Shown here: positions 10,754 to 22,748 of the stretch, one piece after another
Layout of the letters: every line of letters begins with the position of its first letter
Numbering within the stretch: the stretch's first letter is position 1
DNA from: Bisporella sp. PMI_857
Lineage: Eukaryota > Ascomycota > Leotiomycetes > Helotiales > Helotiaceae
NCBI GenBank assembly: GCA_021307315.1
Contig: JAJSPD010000086.1
Location: forward strand, 120,937 to 184,936
Reading direction: 5' to 3'
DNA length: 64,000 nt
Made by a program: the position numbers and the translations under genes
Notes under the pieces: model-generated
What the model was told of the DNA's origin: nothing
The model's input: the letters and a program-made list of their open reading frames with translations, nothing else
The model's database searches: none

Positions 10754-11615
10754 CTAACCAACTCTCCGCGTACTGATTCCAAAATAATAACCAGCCACTC
10801 TCATAGCAGATAAATTCTTTTGCGGGAGGCTGAATTGCTCTTTGATTGCTGCGCAGACAGGCCGAGGCTGGTCGAGGGCACGAGCCATGAAACTGGGAGG
10901 CAGAAATGCCGCGTGATGAAAATCGGCAATGTAGAGGGTGTTTGTGGGGGTAAATATAAAGTTACCCTCAAAGAGATCGGAAAAACAGAAACACATTTTC
11001 TCCCCAGTAAAATCAATCATCAAGAAGTTGTTATTTGGGCAATTAGCAACCTGTACACTGTTAGAACTAAAAAACATCAAGCTAGATAATATACGAGTAC
11101 TCTTGTTAAGTGTTCTTGTAAATGTTTGACCGATTCATACCGGATGGATGCTATAGAATCTTTGAAGGTAGGATGCCTGATAAATTCTCCTCCAACAGGC
11201 TCTAGGGATGACTCATCTGGGATATCAAAGGCAAGAAATAGCCGTATTGCTTTTGCAATCTGCTTATAATAATTTTGTATCTCGAGTGCTAAGCTGCCTT
11301 TATCTCTATATTTAACGAGGGTTGTTCCCTCTGCGTACTCCATGACAATATATATCCTTCCTTTTCGTTCGATAACGCGATATACCTCAGGTATCCGAAT
11401 ATCCTTCCTCTCTTCCGGCTGCGACTTCTCAAGTGCCTCAAAGGCGAATATTTGATTTCGCAACTCTTCTTTCATGCCAAGGCTCTCTGCACCATACTTT
11501 ATGAAAACGATCGGGGATTCGCGAGAAGGGTATACGAGAGAGCCATAACTATATTCAGCAGATTGACCGCAGGCGTTAGCGAGATCGTCGTCTTCTGGTA
11601 GTTCTAGTGGTTGCG
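10754..11615 (-). CDS. Kinase-like (APH/fungal phosphotransferase-type) protein, 5' end unclear
   Basis: Exon 2 of this reading starts at 11050 after a 44-nt intron (11094 to 11051, GTATAT, TTCTAAC branch, CAG). Exon 1 shows the N-lobe (PIVFIKYG, then IRIPEVYRVIE and IYIVMEYAEGTTL) and the GGEFIRHPTFKDS segment common in this fungal family. Exon 2 shows the catalytic-loop equivalent FSDLFEGNFIF, the metal-binding LYIADFHHA and LPPSFMARAL. An HxD motif is not present, which is usual for these fungal kinase-like proteins. An in-frame ATG is at 11475, but homologous-looking coding extends upstream to a TAG near 11615 without another ATG, so the start is lost or lies in an exon I cannot place. 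Substrate unknown. Whether it is functional is uncertain. Confidence 0.66.
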
Positions 11616-12218
11616 GCTATCTGGCCTGACATCATGCTCAAGCATGGTTGGGGAATCGACAAGCGCAAGAATTGATCGGTTCAAAAAGAGAGCGCGGCGC
11701 AACTTTAAGAGTTCGTACGTTGGCAGAGAGTTTATGAATCGAAGAAGCGAAAGGAAGCGCGCAGTTGGAGCAATAGTAAGAATTAGTACGTTGGAAAGAG
11801 GAGAAAAAGACCAATCCCGCAGGGGCCAAATCCTGTGATGCTCATGATATGACGCTAATCGTATCTCGATAGCAAATCACCAATCCGTGCTTTTCGAGTT
11901 TAAATATTAGCACTACATCTGCCCGGAACCTTTTCACCTGCCTTAAAATACCACATTGCACCAGGCATCTTCAGTCACTTTCGTCAGAAATTGAGTTTCT
12001 ACCGGACGTACAATGTCCAAACCATTTGACGGCCAAGCGGCTGACCAGAATGACGAGATTGTAGAAGTTATAAAGCAATCTCACCCAACTCAATTCTTTG
12101 TGGAATTCCTTTAATTCGGCGGACCCAAGCCTCATGTAATCCTCCGCTTAAATGTTCATCCTGAGGTCGAAGTTGGGGACAAGACATACCTGGGTTGTCG
12201 ACTCACGATGGACTTAGT
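11616..12218. other. No recognisable gene
   Basis: Stops occur in all frames. A short plus-strand ORF at 11611-11838 has a basic, low-complexity translation without motifs. ATGTCCAAACC near 12012 opens a short ORF of about 100 bases that stops just before 12120; it has no motif I recognise. Confidence 0.3.
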
Positions 12219-12471
12219 TGTCACGGCCCTAGCCCAACTTCGCTTAGAGCCCCTTAGGGCTCGGCCCCTGACACCACAAGGCCTTGCTTACACTAGCCTT
12301 GCCCCTATCCAGTCTCCTGTATATAGACCTGTATATAGAGCGCCGCTTTGCTTCCTTTCTTTTATCTGTAGCTTGTTCTCTTCGTTATAACAATTGATAG
12401 TCGTTTACACCTTTGAGTCCTTCTCCCTGAAATCTACGGATCGAGATCCCCGTTCGCCTTGAGTTGTTACA
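12219..12471 (+). mobile_element. Solo LTR, family A
   Basis: TGTCACGGCCCT at the left end and GAGTTGTTACA at the right, 253 bp, with a TATA-like CTGTATATAGA inside and the conserved GTTATAACAATTGATAGTCG block. No internal retroelement sequence adjoins it. The flanking five bases (TTAGT and CTACT) do not form a clean target duplication. Confidence 0.8.
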
Positions 12472-12843
12472 CTACTAGTCTTATGCATTGGTTGCGCTGT
12501 ATTTACAGGCTGGTCACGCTGTGTTTTAGGGCTTGGTGGGGTATGCGTTGCGCTTAGTCAGAATTATTAACTTACCCCCGGGGTATGTGTATTGGAACCC
12601 GTAGATTAGAACTTAGAAGAATCAAGAACAAGTCAACCACCTACAACGAGCATACTAGCACTGCGCAGAGATCGCGGTGCTACGTGCCCCGCGGGTACCG
12701 ACTTGAGCAATCGCAAGTTATCAAAACCAAGAAGTATCACTCACGAGAGTGATACAAACACTATGGCTCATATTACAAGAGTACCTAAGAAAGAGTAAAA
12801 TTAGGTAATAAGTTAAAAGGAGATAAAGCTAAGACGTAAATTA
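12472..12843. other. 3' flank of the hydrolase-NACHT-ankyrin gene with repeat relicts
   Basis: Positions 12556-12680 match, in reverse, the element family also seen at 34204-34330 and 35128-35230 (shared CTCTGCGCAGTGCTA and GGGCACGT blocks). An inverted repeat GTATCACTC/GAGTGATAC with a 4-nt loop lies at about 12733-12754. No gene is seen. Confidence 0.45.
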
Positions 12844-15800
12844 CTAGGAGGAGTTAATGTACAACCTTAGCAGGTTGACTATGGTTTGGTACCCGTTCGC
12901 TGCCGCCCACCATAGTGGCGTCCATCCATTAGAATCTTTTGAGTCGATGTTGACCTTGTTTGTTTCGAGTAGCAGCTTGACTATAGTCTCGTGCCCGTTC
13001 GCTGCTGCCCACGACAGTGGCGTTCGTTCACTAAAATCCTTTAAGTCGATGTCGACTTTGTTTGTCTCGAGCAGCAGCTTGACTATAGTCTGGTGCCCGT
13101 TCGCTGCCGCCCACAATAACGGCGTCCGTCTATTAAAATCTTTTGAGTTAATATCGACTCTGCTTATCGCGAGTAGCAGCTTGACTATAGTTTTATGTCC
13201 GTTCGCTGCTGCCCACGATAGTGGCGTTCGTTCACTAGAATCCTTTAAGTCGATATCGATTTCGCTTGTTTCAAGCAGAAGCTTGACTATTGTTTCGTGC
13301 CCGTTTTCTGCCGCCCACAATAGTGGCGTTTGTTTACTAGAATCCTTTGAGTCGATGTCGACCTTGTTTGTTTCAAGTAAAAGCTTGACTATAATCTCAT
13401 GCCCGTTCGCCGCCGCCCACAATAATGGCGTTCGTTTACTAGAATCCTTTGAGTCAATGTCGATTTTGCTTGTTTCAAGCAGCAGCTTGACAATAGTCTC
13501 GTGCCCGTTCGCTGCTGCCCACAACAGTGGCGTTCGTTTACTAGAATCTTTTAAGTTGATATCGATTTCGCTTGTTTCGAGCAGGAGCTTGACTATAGTC
13601 TCGTGCCCGTTTTTTGCTGCCCACAATAATGGTGTCCATCCACTAGAATCCTTTAAGTTAATGTCGACCTTGGTTGTCTCGAGCAGGAGCTCGACTATAG
13701 TCTCATACCCGTTCGCTGCTGACCACAATAACGGCGTCCGCCCACTAGAATCTTTTGAGTCGACGTCAACTTTCCCTGTTTCGAGCAAAAGTTTGACTAT
13801 AGTTTCATGCCCGTTCGCCGCCGCCCACAATAGTGGCGTTCGTTTACTAGAATCCTTTGAGTCAATGTTGGCTTTGCCTGTTTCGAGCAGCAGCTTGACT
13901 ATAGTCTCGTGCCCGTTCGTTGTCGCCCACAGTAACGGCGTCCGTTTACTAGAATCCTTTGAGTTGATGTCGACTCTGTTTGTCTCGAGTAGCAGCTTGA
14001 CTATAGCTTCACTCCCATTTTCTGCCGCCCACAATAACGGTGTCCATCCACTAGAATCCTTTAAATCGATGTCGACCTTGTTTGTTTCAAGCAGAAGCTT
14101 GACTATAGTCTTGTGCCCGTTTTTTGCCGCCCATAGTAATGGTGTCCATCCACCAGAATCCTTTGAGTCAATGTCGACTTTGCTTGTTTCAAGCAAAAGC
14201 TTGACTATGGTCTCGTGCCTGTTCGCTGCCGCCAACAATATCGGCGTCCGCCCACTAGAATCTTTTGAGTTGATGTCGACTTTATTTGTTTCGAGTAGCA
14301 GCTTGACTATAGCCTCGTGCCCGTTCGCTGCTGACCACAATAACGGCGTCCGTCCACTAGAATCTTTTGAGTTGATGTCGACTTTGTTTGTCTCAAGTAG
14401 CTGCTTAAATATAGTCTCATGCCCGTTCGCTGCTGACCACAATAACGGCGTCCGTCCACTAGAATCTTTTGAGTTGATGTTGACTTTGTTTGTCTCGAGT
14501 AGCAGCTTAAATGTAGTCTCATGCCCGTTCGCTGCTGACCACAATAACGGCGTCCGTCCACTAGAATCCTTTAAGTCGATGTTGACTTTGTTTGTTTCAA
14601 GCAGCAACTTGACTATAGTTTCATACCCGTTCTTTGCCGCCCACAATAACGGTGTCTGTTCACTAGAATCCTTTAAGTTGATGTCGACTTTGGCTGTCTC
14701 GAGCAGCAGCTTGACTATAGCTTCGTGACTGTTTTTTATTGCCCACCATAATAGTGTCCATCTACTAGAATCTTTTGAGTCGATATCGACTTTGCTTGTT
14801 TCGAGCGACAGCTTGATTATAGTCTCATGCCCGTTCGCTGCCGCCCACAATAATGGTGTCCATCCACCAGAATCTTTTGAGTTGATGTCGACTTTGTTTG
14901 TTTCGAGCAGCAGCTTAGCTATAGTTTCGTGCCCATTTTCTGCCGCCCACGATAGCGGTGTTCGTTCACTAGAATCCTTTAAGTCGATATCGATTTCGCT
15001 TGTTTCAAGTAAAAGCTTGACTATAGTCTCGTGCCCGCTTTCTGCCGCCCTCGATAGTGGCGTTCGTTTACTAGAATCCCTTGAGTCGATGTCGACTTTG
15101 TTTGTTTCGAGTAAAAGCTTGACTATAGTCTCGTGCCCGTTCGCTGCCGCCCACAATAGTGGCGTTTGTTCACTGGAATCCTTTGCGTCGATGTCGACTT
15201 TATTTGTTTCGAGTAGCAGCTTAACTATAGTCTCGTGCCCGTTTTCTGCCGCCCTCGATAGTGGCGTTCGTTCACTAGAATCCTTTGAGTCGATGTCGAC
15301 TTTGTTTGTTTCGAGTAAAAGCTTGACTATAGTCTCGTGCCCGTTCGCTGCCGCCCACAATAGTGGCGTTTGTTCACTGGAATCCTTTGCGTCGATGTCG
15401 ACTTTATTTGTTTCGAGTAGCAGCTTAACTATAGTCTCGTGCCCGTTTTTTGCTGCCCACAGTAATGGTGCCCATCCACCAGAATCCTTTGAGTCGATGT
15501 CGACTTTGCTTGTTTCAAGCAAAAGCTTGATTATAGTCTCGTGCCTGTTCTTTGCCGCCAGCAATATCGGCATTTGCCCACTAGAATCTTTTGAGTTAAT
15601 GTCGACTTTGTTTGTTTCAAGTAGCAGCTTAACTATAGTCTCATGCCCGTTCGCTGCTGACCACAATAACGGCGTTCGTCCACTAGAATCCTTTAAGTCG
15701 ATGTCGACTTTGTTTGTTTCAAGCAGCAACTTGACTATAGTTTCATGCCCGTTCTTTGCCGCCCACAATAACGGTGTCCGTTCACTATGATCCTTTAAGT

Positions 15801-18800
15801 CGATGTCGACTTTGTTTGTCTCAAGTAGCAGCTTCACTATAGCTTTGTGCCCATTTTTTGCCGCCCACAATAACGGCGTTCGTTCACTAGAATCTTTTAA
15901 GTCAATGTCGAATTTGTTTATTTCGAGCAAGAGCTTGAGTATAGCCTCGTGCCCGTTCACTGCCGCCCAGAATAGTAGTGTCCGTCCACTAAAATCCTTT
16001 GAGTCGATGTCGACCTTGCCTGTCTCGAGCAGGAGCTTGACTATAGCCTCATTGTCTGCCTCCAGAGCCAGGTCTAATGCTGTGTAGCCGCCAAAGTCTT
16101 CCATTGCATTTGCTGAAGGCGCGTTTCGAAGTAAGACTTTAACGACTTCTTCATGTCCATTTTCTACAGCAACCTCTAATGGAAACCTCCCGCACTTGCT
16201 CTGAGAAGTTACTGAAGCGCTGTGCGACAGGAGGAGGCTAACTATAGCTGCTTGACCTCTCCGAGAGGCTAAGAGAATTGCCTCATCATCGGATTCATAC
16301 CCGGGCTCGTCTTCATCTCCTTCGTCTTCGTCTTCGCTTTCGTTTTCAGAGTTCTTGTCAAATTCTGGTAATTTGCTTGTATTGGCTCCAGCTTTGAGTA
16401 GTTCCGACAGAAACTCCTCGAGAATGTTGTCGTCCTCGTAAGAGAGATCTTTCAAGGCGAAATATACAGCCCCGTCAAGTTTGGCATTTTTCTCAATAAG
16501 CTTCAAGAGGAGCATCTTATTTCTGTTGCAAATAGCATAGAGAACAATCGCTGTCTCCCGCCCGAAATATTTTAGATCTGCACCAGCCTCAATCAACTTG
16601 AAGATCACCTCCTCGGCTTTTTCTGTTAAGGCAATAGTTAACGGCGTATCACCGTCGTTATTTTCAGTGTTGACGTCTATTAGATGACTCAATTGCTGTC
16701 CAGCCTCCTTGTCCTGAGTGATGCTATAGTCAACTGGCTGGTCGTGTCGAAACTGCCACTCCATCGACCGATTCAGTAGTGCTAGGGCCATATCGTGGTG
16801 ACGCTCTCTAATGGCGAGAATTAGTGGTGTGTTCCCGCCCGAATCTCTACCATCAACTTCTACATCACCTTTCTGCAATAATGTGTCGAAAGCGCTTTTT
16901 GAGCCAAATGCAACTAGGACATGAAGCGGCGTCGCTCCAATGAATGGCCACCCTATAGGTGTGTGAGCGCTGTCAGGATCAAAAATTCTCCATAGGCTCG
17001 CAATTTTCTCTAAAGATTCAGACTGTGGATCCCATTGAATAAGCAGAAGCAGATCATGTTGAGCAATTCCTTCACGTTCCACCTCCTGGATATGGAGGAA
17101 TATAAACCGCACTATATATGGTACCAATGGAAATCTTGCTGAGATTGTGCCGCGAGGCAGCCGAGCTCCATCCAACACCTCCCTCAATGTTAAGTATCTG
17201 ACACAGGATCTCGATATTTCAAAGTGCCCGACTCCGATTTGGGATTGAGAAGCGTACCGATAATGTCCGGCATGGTTAAGAAATTTCTTGAGCATATAAT
17301 CGGCAACTGATTGGTGGACGAACTGAGCTTCCCGGTCCCAGTCTTCTCCGCCAGGTTCGTATAGCTCCCAAATCTCACGGGTTTGGAATTCCACTAAGCC
17401 TCTAGAAATATGTTTGATGTGTGTCTCGAATTGGCCCAAAGTATCGACCCAACTGTCGTGGCTTCTGAGTTCGGAGACAGTGGCGCAAGTCATATCCTTA
17501 TCAGTAGCAAGCGCCTCCCGAAGCTCTTGCGAAGACAATGGTCGCTCAGCAAATAAAACCCACTGGAACAACTTGGTCATCTGATATTTTTCGGCTTCAG
17601 TAACGCCGCTCAAAATCTCGGTGTATAGCTCGTCAAGAGCTTCCGGGGTAGACACGAGCTTTTCGTGCAGCTTCTCCACCTTAGTTCCAGTTGCGTTCCC
17701 ATCAATTACCATGGCAGTAACCAATACTGCCCATTGAAATCCTCCTTGAGCCTTCAACAAGATCTCTTTCTGGATCTGCAAGCGCTTCGCTTTAGGTTGA
17801 ATTTCCTTTAGTCGCTCCTGAATAACCAATCGGATGTCTTTATCATTTTGTTCTTCTACAGAGATCGTTGGTATGGTGTCAAGGCCAAGTATTGGATAAT
17901 GCCTGGAAGAAAAACATATCTTAACCTGCGCTTCTTCGCGCTCGACGTCTTTCATAAGGTTTTTGAAATATGTTAACAAGCCTTTGGCGAAGTCTTTGCC
18001 GCACTCGTCAAGTGCGTCGACAAAAATGACTACAGGCTGATTTTTCGTTCCTTTGGTCAGTACTTCGGACATAAATTCTTGAAGTTCTATATCGGCCCAA
18101 TCCCATCTATTCATCTGGTAAGACCCGAACCGCCTTTCTCGGTCCTCAAACCGCTTTGTGAGCTGAAAAAGGTACTCCGGAAAAGATTTAAGCATTGAGT
18201 TCAACAGTGCACGAAATACACCCAGTGGTGTCTTTTGTAGAAGCGTTCCCCGACCGTGAATAAAAAAGGACAGAACTAGCTCTCTAGACTTTCCGCGATC
18301 CATCATTGTAACGGCGAACTTCATGAGAACGGACTTGCCGGCCCCGGGATTCCCTTTGATCCAGAACAGCCCCCGGGGCTTATTCATCCAAGCTTGGTAC
18401 TGCGAATCCTCGAAAAGCCACTCACAGGTGTCCTTTGCAGAATAAATGCTGTTGTACCTGTACTCTTGTTCTCGAAATGAAAGTGACCTAAGACACTCTA
18501 TACCGAATCAGTAGTTTAGTGGAGAGTGATTCTCGAGCTACAAACCAATGTTCTCGTCTGAAAGCAGCACTGATGCTGGGAAGCCATTATTATATTGTAT
18601 AGCTGTAGATTTAAGCCTAGCTACGTACAACTATGTCCAACTTCCATACTTCCAACAACAGACTTGCTTTGTGGCCTGCTTATTAGTTGCCGTAGAACAA
18701 TTCTAACGCGTATGTAAAGCACGTCGTATTGGTTGCTATATTTCACCATCTCGGAATGATTACGGTTAATTGGATTTTGGTGCTTGCTGCCGCATGTCGC

Positions 18801-20013
18801 AGATGAGACGTCGACCAAGACTTTAAGAGGTCCGGAGAGTTCCCACTTGCCATTTTCTATCTGAATAAGATGTTAGCAATATTTCAGGGCAGCAATATCA
18901 GGCTCAGCCGCTCACCTCCACTGCAGTGGGGGATCTCTCCGTTTCGTAGAACGAGACAATTTGAGGACGTTTTGCGCCGAATGCGTTGTTGAACTCTTTT
19001 TCGAGCCGTCGAAGAAGCGCTGAGTTTTTGTTGAGAGACTCGAGAAGATTCCGGTTGGGGTTGTCTTGAACCAAAGGAACGAGCGATTCAATAGCCATCC
19101 CCTCGTGAGGGACGCCAAAGAATAAGAATCCGGAAATAGAATTTAGTATTGATGCATCTTCTTCGTCTATTTCCTCTTCCAACTTGACTATAGCCTGCGG
19201 CTCAAATTGTAAGCATGTGGCACAGATATTGCCTTATCATTTTTTTTGTGGTGCCAGCACATACCTCTTTGATGACAAGGCCCCCCAGGCTATGTCCAAT
19301 GAAAACTATGGGACGAGATTGGTTGAATTCCTGGACATTAGATTAGCTAGAGGCAATCCGAATAGGAAAATAGCAATTATACTTACCCGAATGCCTTTCA
19401 TGTCAATTTGAAAGGCTCTGCCCAAGTCTGTCAAGTTCTGAAATGAACTGCTCCGAATAAGCCGAGTGTCATACCCATAGATTAGGATCCTTGCGCCAGG
19501 GATATCTAATGGAAGAGCATCACGGAGCCACATGAACGACCCCTGTCTTTCTTTGAAAGAACCAAACGCGTGCCCGCCAAGGCCAGATATTGCGATCACA
19601 CTGAATATACATGTCAATGTCGTATCTATCGCCACAAGTTCTTTGTTGACTCACTCGACATGACAGTCATCATCTTTGGTGTGTTGGAGAGGCGTGAAAC
19701 CCGAGAAGTGAGTATCGAATACAAGAGATATCCTCCGGCCAAAATCGTCCCCATCTGCGGTCTCATCCGCCGGTAGGTTGAATACCCATTCATTTCTAGA
19801 ACCGTTGGACAAACTGTCCGGGAGAGTATGAAAGCTCAGGGTTGCGACTTTGCTGTTGTCCTCTACAGGGCTGATGGCAAGTGAATGAACCGCAACGCTC
19901 TCGCCAGGTTCGATAGAAAGGGTGCTCTTGACAAGTTCACGGACATCGGCCCTGCTTTGATATTCACGTGGTATTCCTCGTAACCTGAAATTTTGGTGAC
20001 GATCGATTCGCAT
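12844..20013 (-). CDS. Alpha/beta-hydrolase - NACHT - ankyrin STAND protein
   Basis: Multi-exon gene with ATG at 20013. Exons I can splice with frame agreement: 20013-19655, 19600-19387, 19330-19265, 19194-18916, 18860 to about 18738, then an unresolved junction to about 18605-18546, then 18497-12844. The N-terminal third is a lipase-like alpha/beta hydrolase (DUF676/PGAP1 type): DVIAISGLGGHAFGSF, the nucleophile elbow GHSLGG formed across exon 3, and GFLFFGVPHEGM. It is followed by the PINRNHSEMVKYS segment typical of such fungal proteins. NACHT follows: Walker A GNPGAGKS at 18354-18331 and Walker B VVIFVDALDECG. The last exon carries several diverged ankyrin repeats and an acidic linker, then 31 near-identical ones, for a protein of more than 2,150 residues. 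By family it is a STAND switch with an enzymatic N-terminal domain. Ligand and lipid substrate are unknown. Confidence 0.85.
12857..16030 (-). repeat. Tandem ankyrin-coding array, 31 units of 102 bp
   Basis: Each unit is 34 codons, of the form RTPLLWAAANGHETIVKLLL followed by ETNKVDIDSKDSS. I count 31 successive units, the last truncated at the stop. Most variation falls at the first residue (R, Q or W), the LLW/LSW/LSR segment, the A/K/E before NGH, and the N/S/G and S/L/A positions near the hairpin. A 204-bp higher-order repeat is visible where a QTPLLW unit alternates with an RTPLSR unit (units 6-9). Because the unit length is a multiple of three, the opposite strand stays open for hundreds of codons. 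Confidence 0.94.
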
Positions 20014-20566
20014 AATGCTGCTTTGCTGGCCACAAAGACTCGGAAACTAAAAAGGGTTTTGAGAAATCGAGGTAGGTAAAAGGAAAGCAGGGGTTGTCGG
20101 GGTTGGTAGCCCACTTTATAGAATCAGCGCATAACCCCAGCGTCCACTTACAACACTGTAAAATGTCGTGGCTGAGGCACATAAGCGCCTGCCAAACCTC
20201 AGCCTCTCGCGCAGTACAATTTCTGTCCAAAGGCTGAGCACAATCCGATTATCGAATACGTTGGCATACTGCCAAAACGTCGCATCTACATAATGAGGAG
20301 CGCGCCACGTATGCGGCTGAAGGCATTAGTAAGTCGCTAATAAGCCCCAAACCCTCCCTCCCACTGCGCAGCACCGTCGCTGTAGGAATTCTTTTATTTT
20401 TGGCTATGTAACCTGTTCTGGCGATTGAACACATCCCGCTTTTGACCTAGGGCTATTACCGCCAGGACTATTTTCAACGGATGGACGGAGAATACTGAAA
20501 GTGAATCAAGAGATAACATCAAAGCTTTAGAGTAACACTTTTCGTAGAGGCCTAGCTTTAGAATAA
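20014..20566. other. 5' flank of the hydrolase-NACHT-ankyrin gene
   Basis: Short antisense and sense ORFs without motifs. I see no gene. The region probably contains the promoter of the minus-strand gene starting at 20013. Confidence 0.3.
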
Positions 20567-21690
20567 CTTACCCCGCCGATACCAAAGACAAACCTCCTGA
20601 CAGCCTCACCTCCAACAACACATGAACCTGAGTCGCTCCATCCCACAATTACTTTTGAAAAGGACAAATACCTACGATTAAATAGGGACACTTGCACTTA
20701 CCTAGCCCTTGACTTGAAGACACCGAGACTCAGAGATATTCATCAGCACCTTTGGTTGGCCGGCCTTCCAAACGCGGCCCGGTCTCTGCATAGACAAGGG
20801 CTTATTGGCCGTAGTATTTTAATCAGCAAAGACCCAAACGAGCATCTTGTCTCGTTCGAAGCTCAAATCTACATCAAGCCGTTACCTGGCTTCCTTCTTG
20901 ATCATGACTATTGGAAGGACAATCTATGCTCAGATCAAGAGTTACGCGAGTCTGCATGCGGCTTGCTCCTTTCCTATGCATGGCTCGTGCGCCATAAGAG
21001 CGATCTCGACATTGCGAAAGAATCTGGGCTGGTATCAAAGAATATCGAATGCCCAACTAGGTTGAGTTTTGTTAAAATAGGAGTCACGTGGCCTTCAGAC
21101 AGTATTGGATAGAACGAGTCAATTGCTGAAGGTTGTAGAACATAAACTATAGGAGAGAATCTCTCTACTTATAGAGGTGTGATACTCACATGTGAGTATC
21201 ACATACGACGTAACGCACACGTCAGTAGATTCATCATCGAAGGCAAAAGTACGTATGCATCTTGCGCAAGCATACCTACAACTTCCCCAATAGGCTAGGT
21301 ATGATCCTTAGACCTAGCCTGTTCAACAAATTTCTGGGAGCTTTTCTCGACAATATCAGTATCGAGACTTTGAGCTATGTCAATAAACGATACAAGTATA
21401 GGGAATTGCGATTAAGCCGACTCAGCGCCATCTACAGGCTCATCCCACCAGCATATTCCATGAAAAGTTTTATTCGGGGATATAGAGCTGGATCGACCTG
21501 GTATAATGCATTCTTCGAGCGCCATTTCAAATGGATGCTAGCTGTATTTGTCGTTCTCTCAGTTCTCCTGTCTGTGCTACAGGTTGGGCTTGCAACACAC
21601 ATATTGCGAGATAGTGGTGCATTTTCAAGGTGTCTCATATGGAAAGGCAATGCCGTGTCCTCTCCATAATTCGGGCTTGTGTGCTTTTTT
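20567..21690 (+). pseudogene. DUF6601-like fungal protein, degraded
   Basis: The plus frame from 20567 to 21112 contains RLRDIHQHLWLAGLP, FLLDHDYWKDNLCSD and LDIAKESGL, which match my memory of the fungal DUF6601 family. It has no in-frame ATG after the stop near 20564. The match resumes at about 21340-21620 with VNKRYKYRELRLSRLSAIYR, a GYRAGSTWYNAFFERHF segment and a hydrophobic transmembrane stretch (WMLAVFVVLSVLLSVLQVGL). Between 21112 and 21290 the sequence has stops in all frames and a perfect palindrome, so an insertion or deletion has broken the gene. The expected second membrane helix after 21640 is also out of frame. The family function is unknown. Confidence 0.6.
21179..21202. repeat. 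Perfect 24-bp palindrome
   Basis: GTGATACTCACA is followed directly by its exact reverse complement TGTGAGTATCAC, with no spacer. It lies in the non-coding break inside the DUF6601-like pseudogene, next to a second imperfect inverted repeat (CTATAGGAGAGA and TCTCTCTACTTATAG) at about 21147-21175. Confidence 0.85.
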
Positions 21691-22349
21691 TAGGCCAAAG
21701 AAAGGGATAAATGACTTAGAGTAAGTCTTAAGGTGCATGTGGTATGCAGCACTCTATTCAAGTGTTAAATTTGGTGATATTGTAGCTGGAAGTTGGGGAG
21801 GGCTAGCACGGACGACCACTTCTGATAAGTATCCGCACTCAGCCTTTGCTTGAAGACTCTGGTGTACTTTACTTCGTCGAATTGTAGGCTAGTGCAAACG
21901 CGGAATAGGTTGAGATGCGCAAGGTGCTTATAAGTAATATCTAAAGGTAATACAGGTGATTTGATACTGGATATTGCCACCACTTGCAGGAGGGTGACCC
22001 ATCCGCTCCTGTCACGCCGTCGTCGGCAAGAACTGGTGATCTCCCCGGTGGCGGTACAGTGTAGTAAGGTAGATGTAAAGAGCTCCTGGTTGTACGCTTA
22101 TAAGGTTAATCTGATATACGGTTATGTGAATTCACGAGCTCGGGGGGTTCGCCGACTCGAAATATTATATAAACGAAGCCTCAGCTAGTTTATGTATACT
22201 ATCAAAAGCTTTTTGATCAGCTATGGTCAAAGCTTCAAGAAGTAGCGGAATGCTGAGCAGACGAGAAGACGCTCTAATAAACAAAGCATATGAAATAGCA
22301 AGATTTTGCGACGCTGACGTAGCGATATTTTCCGTATTCGTAAGACTGG
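21691..22349. other. No recognisable gene
   Basis: Only short ORFs without motifs. The region is AT-rich towards the right. Confidence 0.3.
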
Positions 22350-22588
22350 TGTCACGGCCCTGGCCCTATCTCGCTTAGAGCCCCTTAGAGCTCGGCCCCT
22401 GACACCACAAGGCCGACTCGCTTACACTGGCCCCTGGCCAGTCCCCTGTATATAAAGCGCTGCCTTCCTTCCCTTCTTCTATCTGTAGCTTGTTCTCTTC
22501 GTTATTACAATTGATAGTCGTTTACACATTTGAGTCCTTCTCCCTGAGATCCACGGATCGAGATCCCCGTTCGCCTTGAGTCGTTACA
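22350..22588 (+). mobile_element. Solo LTR, family A
   Basis: TGTCACGGCCCTGGCCC to GAGTCGTTACA, 239 bp, with CTGTATATAAAGC as TATA box. Flanking bases ACTGG and GTTAT are not a target duplication, so one flank has probably been rearranged. It lies 161 bp from the 3' end of the rhamnosidase gene. Confidence 0.8.
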
Positions 22589-22748
22589 GTTATGGGTATA
22601 ATGTAACGCAATTTTACAGTAGTTTTTCCTGTGAGCCAACTTTTCAACATCTGCAAAAATCTCAATGTCATTTCTTGGATTCATCATTGAATCTTTGTTA
22701 TTCTCAATTGCATACACAAAAATCGAATGCTACATTCACAAGATCTCA

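Noticed and set aside
10461..10757. 98-codon plus ORF with a GPGPGPGPG run
   Set aside because: The run is a short CCAGGG microrepeat; the rest has no domain and the adjacent kinase-like exon is on the other strand.
14307..14561. 84-codon minus ORF inside the ankyrin array
   Set aside because: Out of frame with the NACHT-ankyrin exon and entirely made of the shifted repeat.
12857..16087. Long plus-strand ORFs of 623, 332 and 94 codons opposite the NACHT gene's ankyrin array
   Set aside because: They are the antisense of a 102-bp repeat whose length is a multiple of three, so absence of stops in one unit repeats along the array. The minus frame carries the real ankyrin consensus.
19184..19411. 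Plus-strand ORF overlapping the GHSLGG exon
   Set aside because: Shadow of the minus-strand hydrolase exons and introns, no motif.
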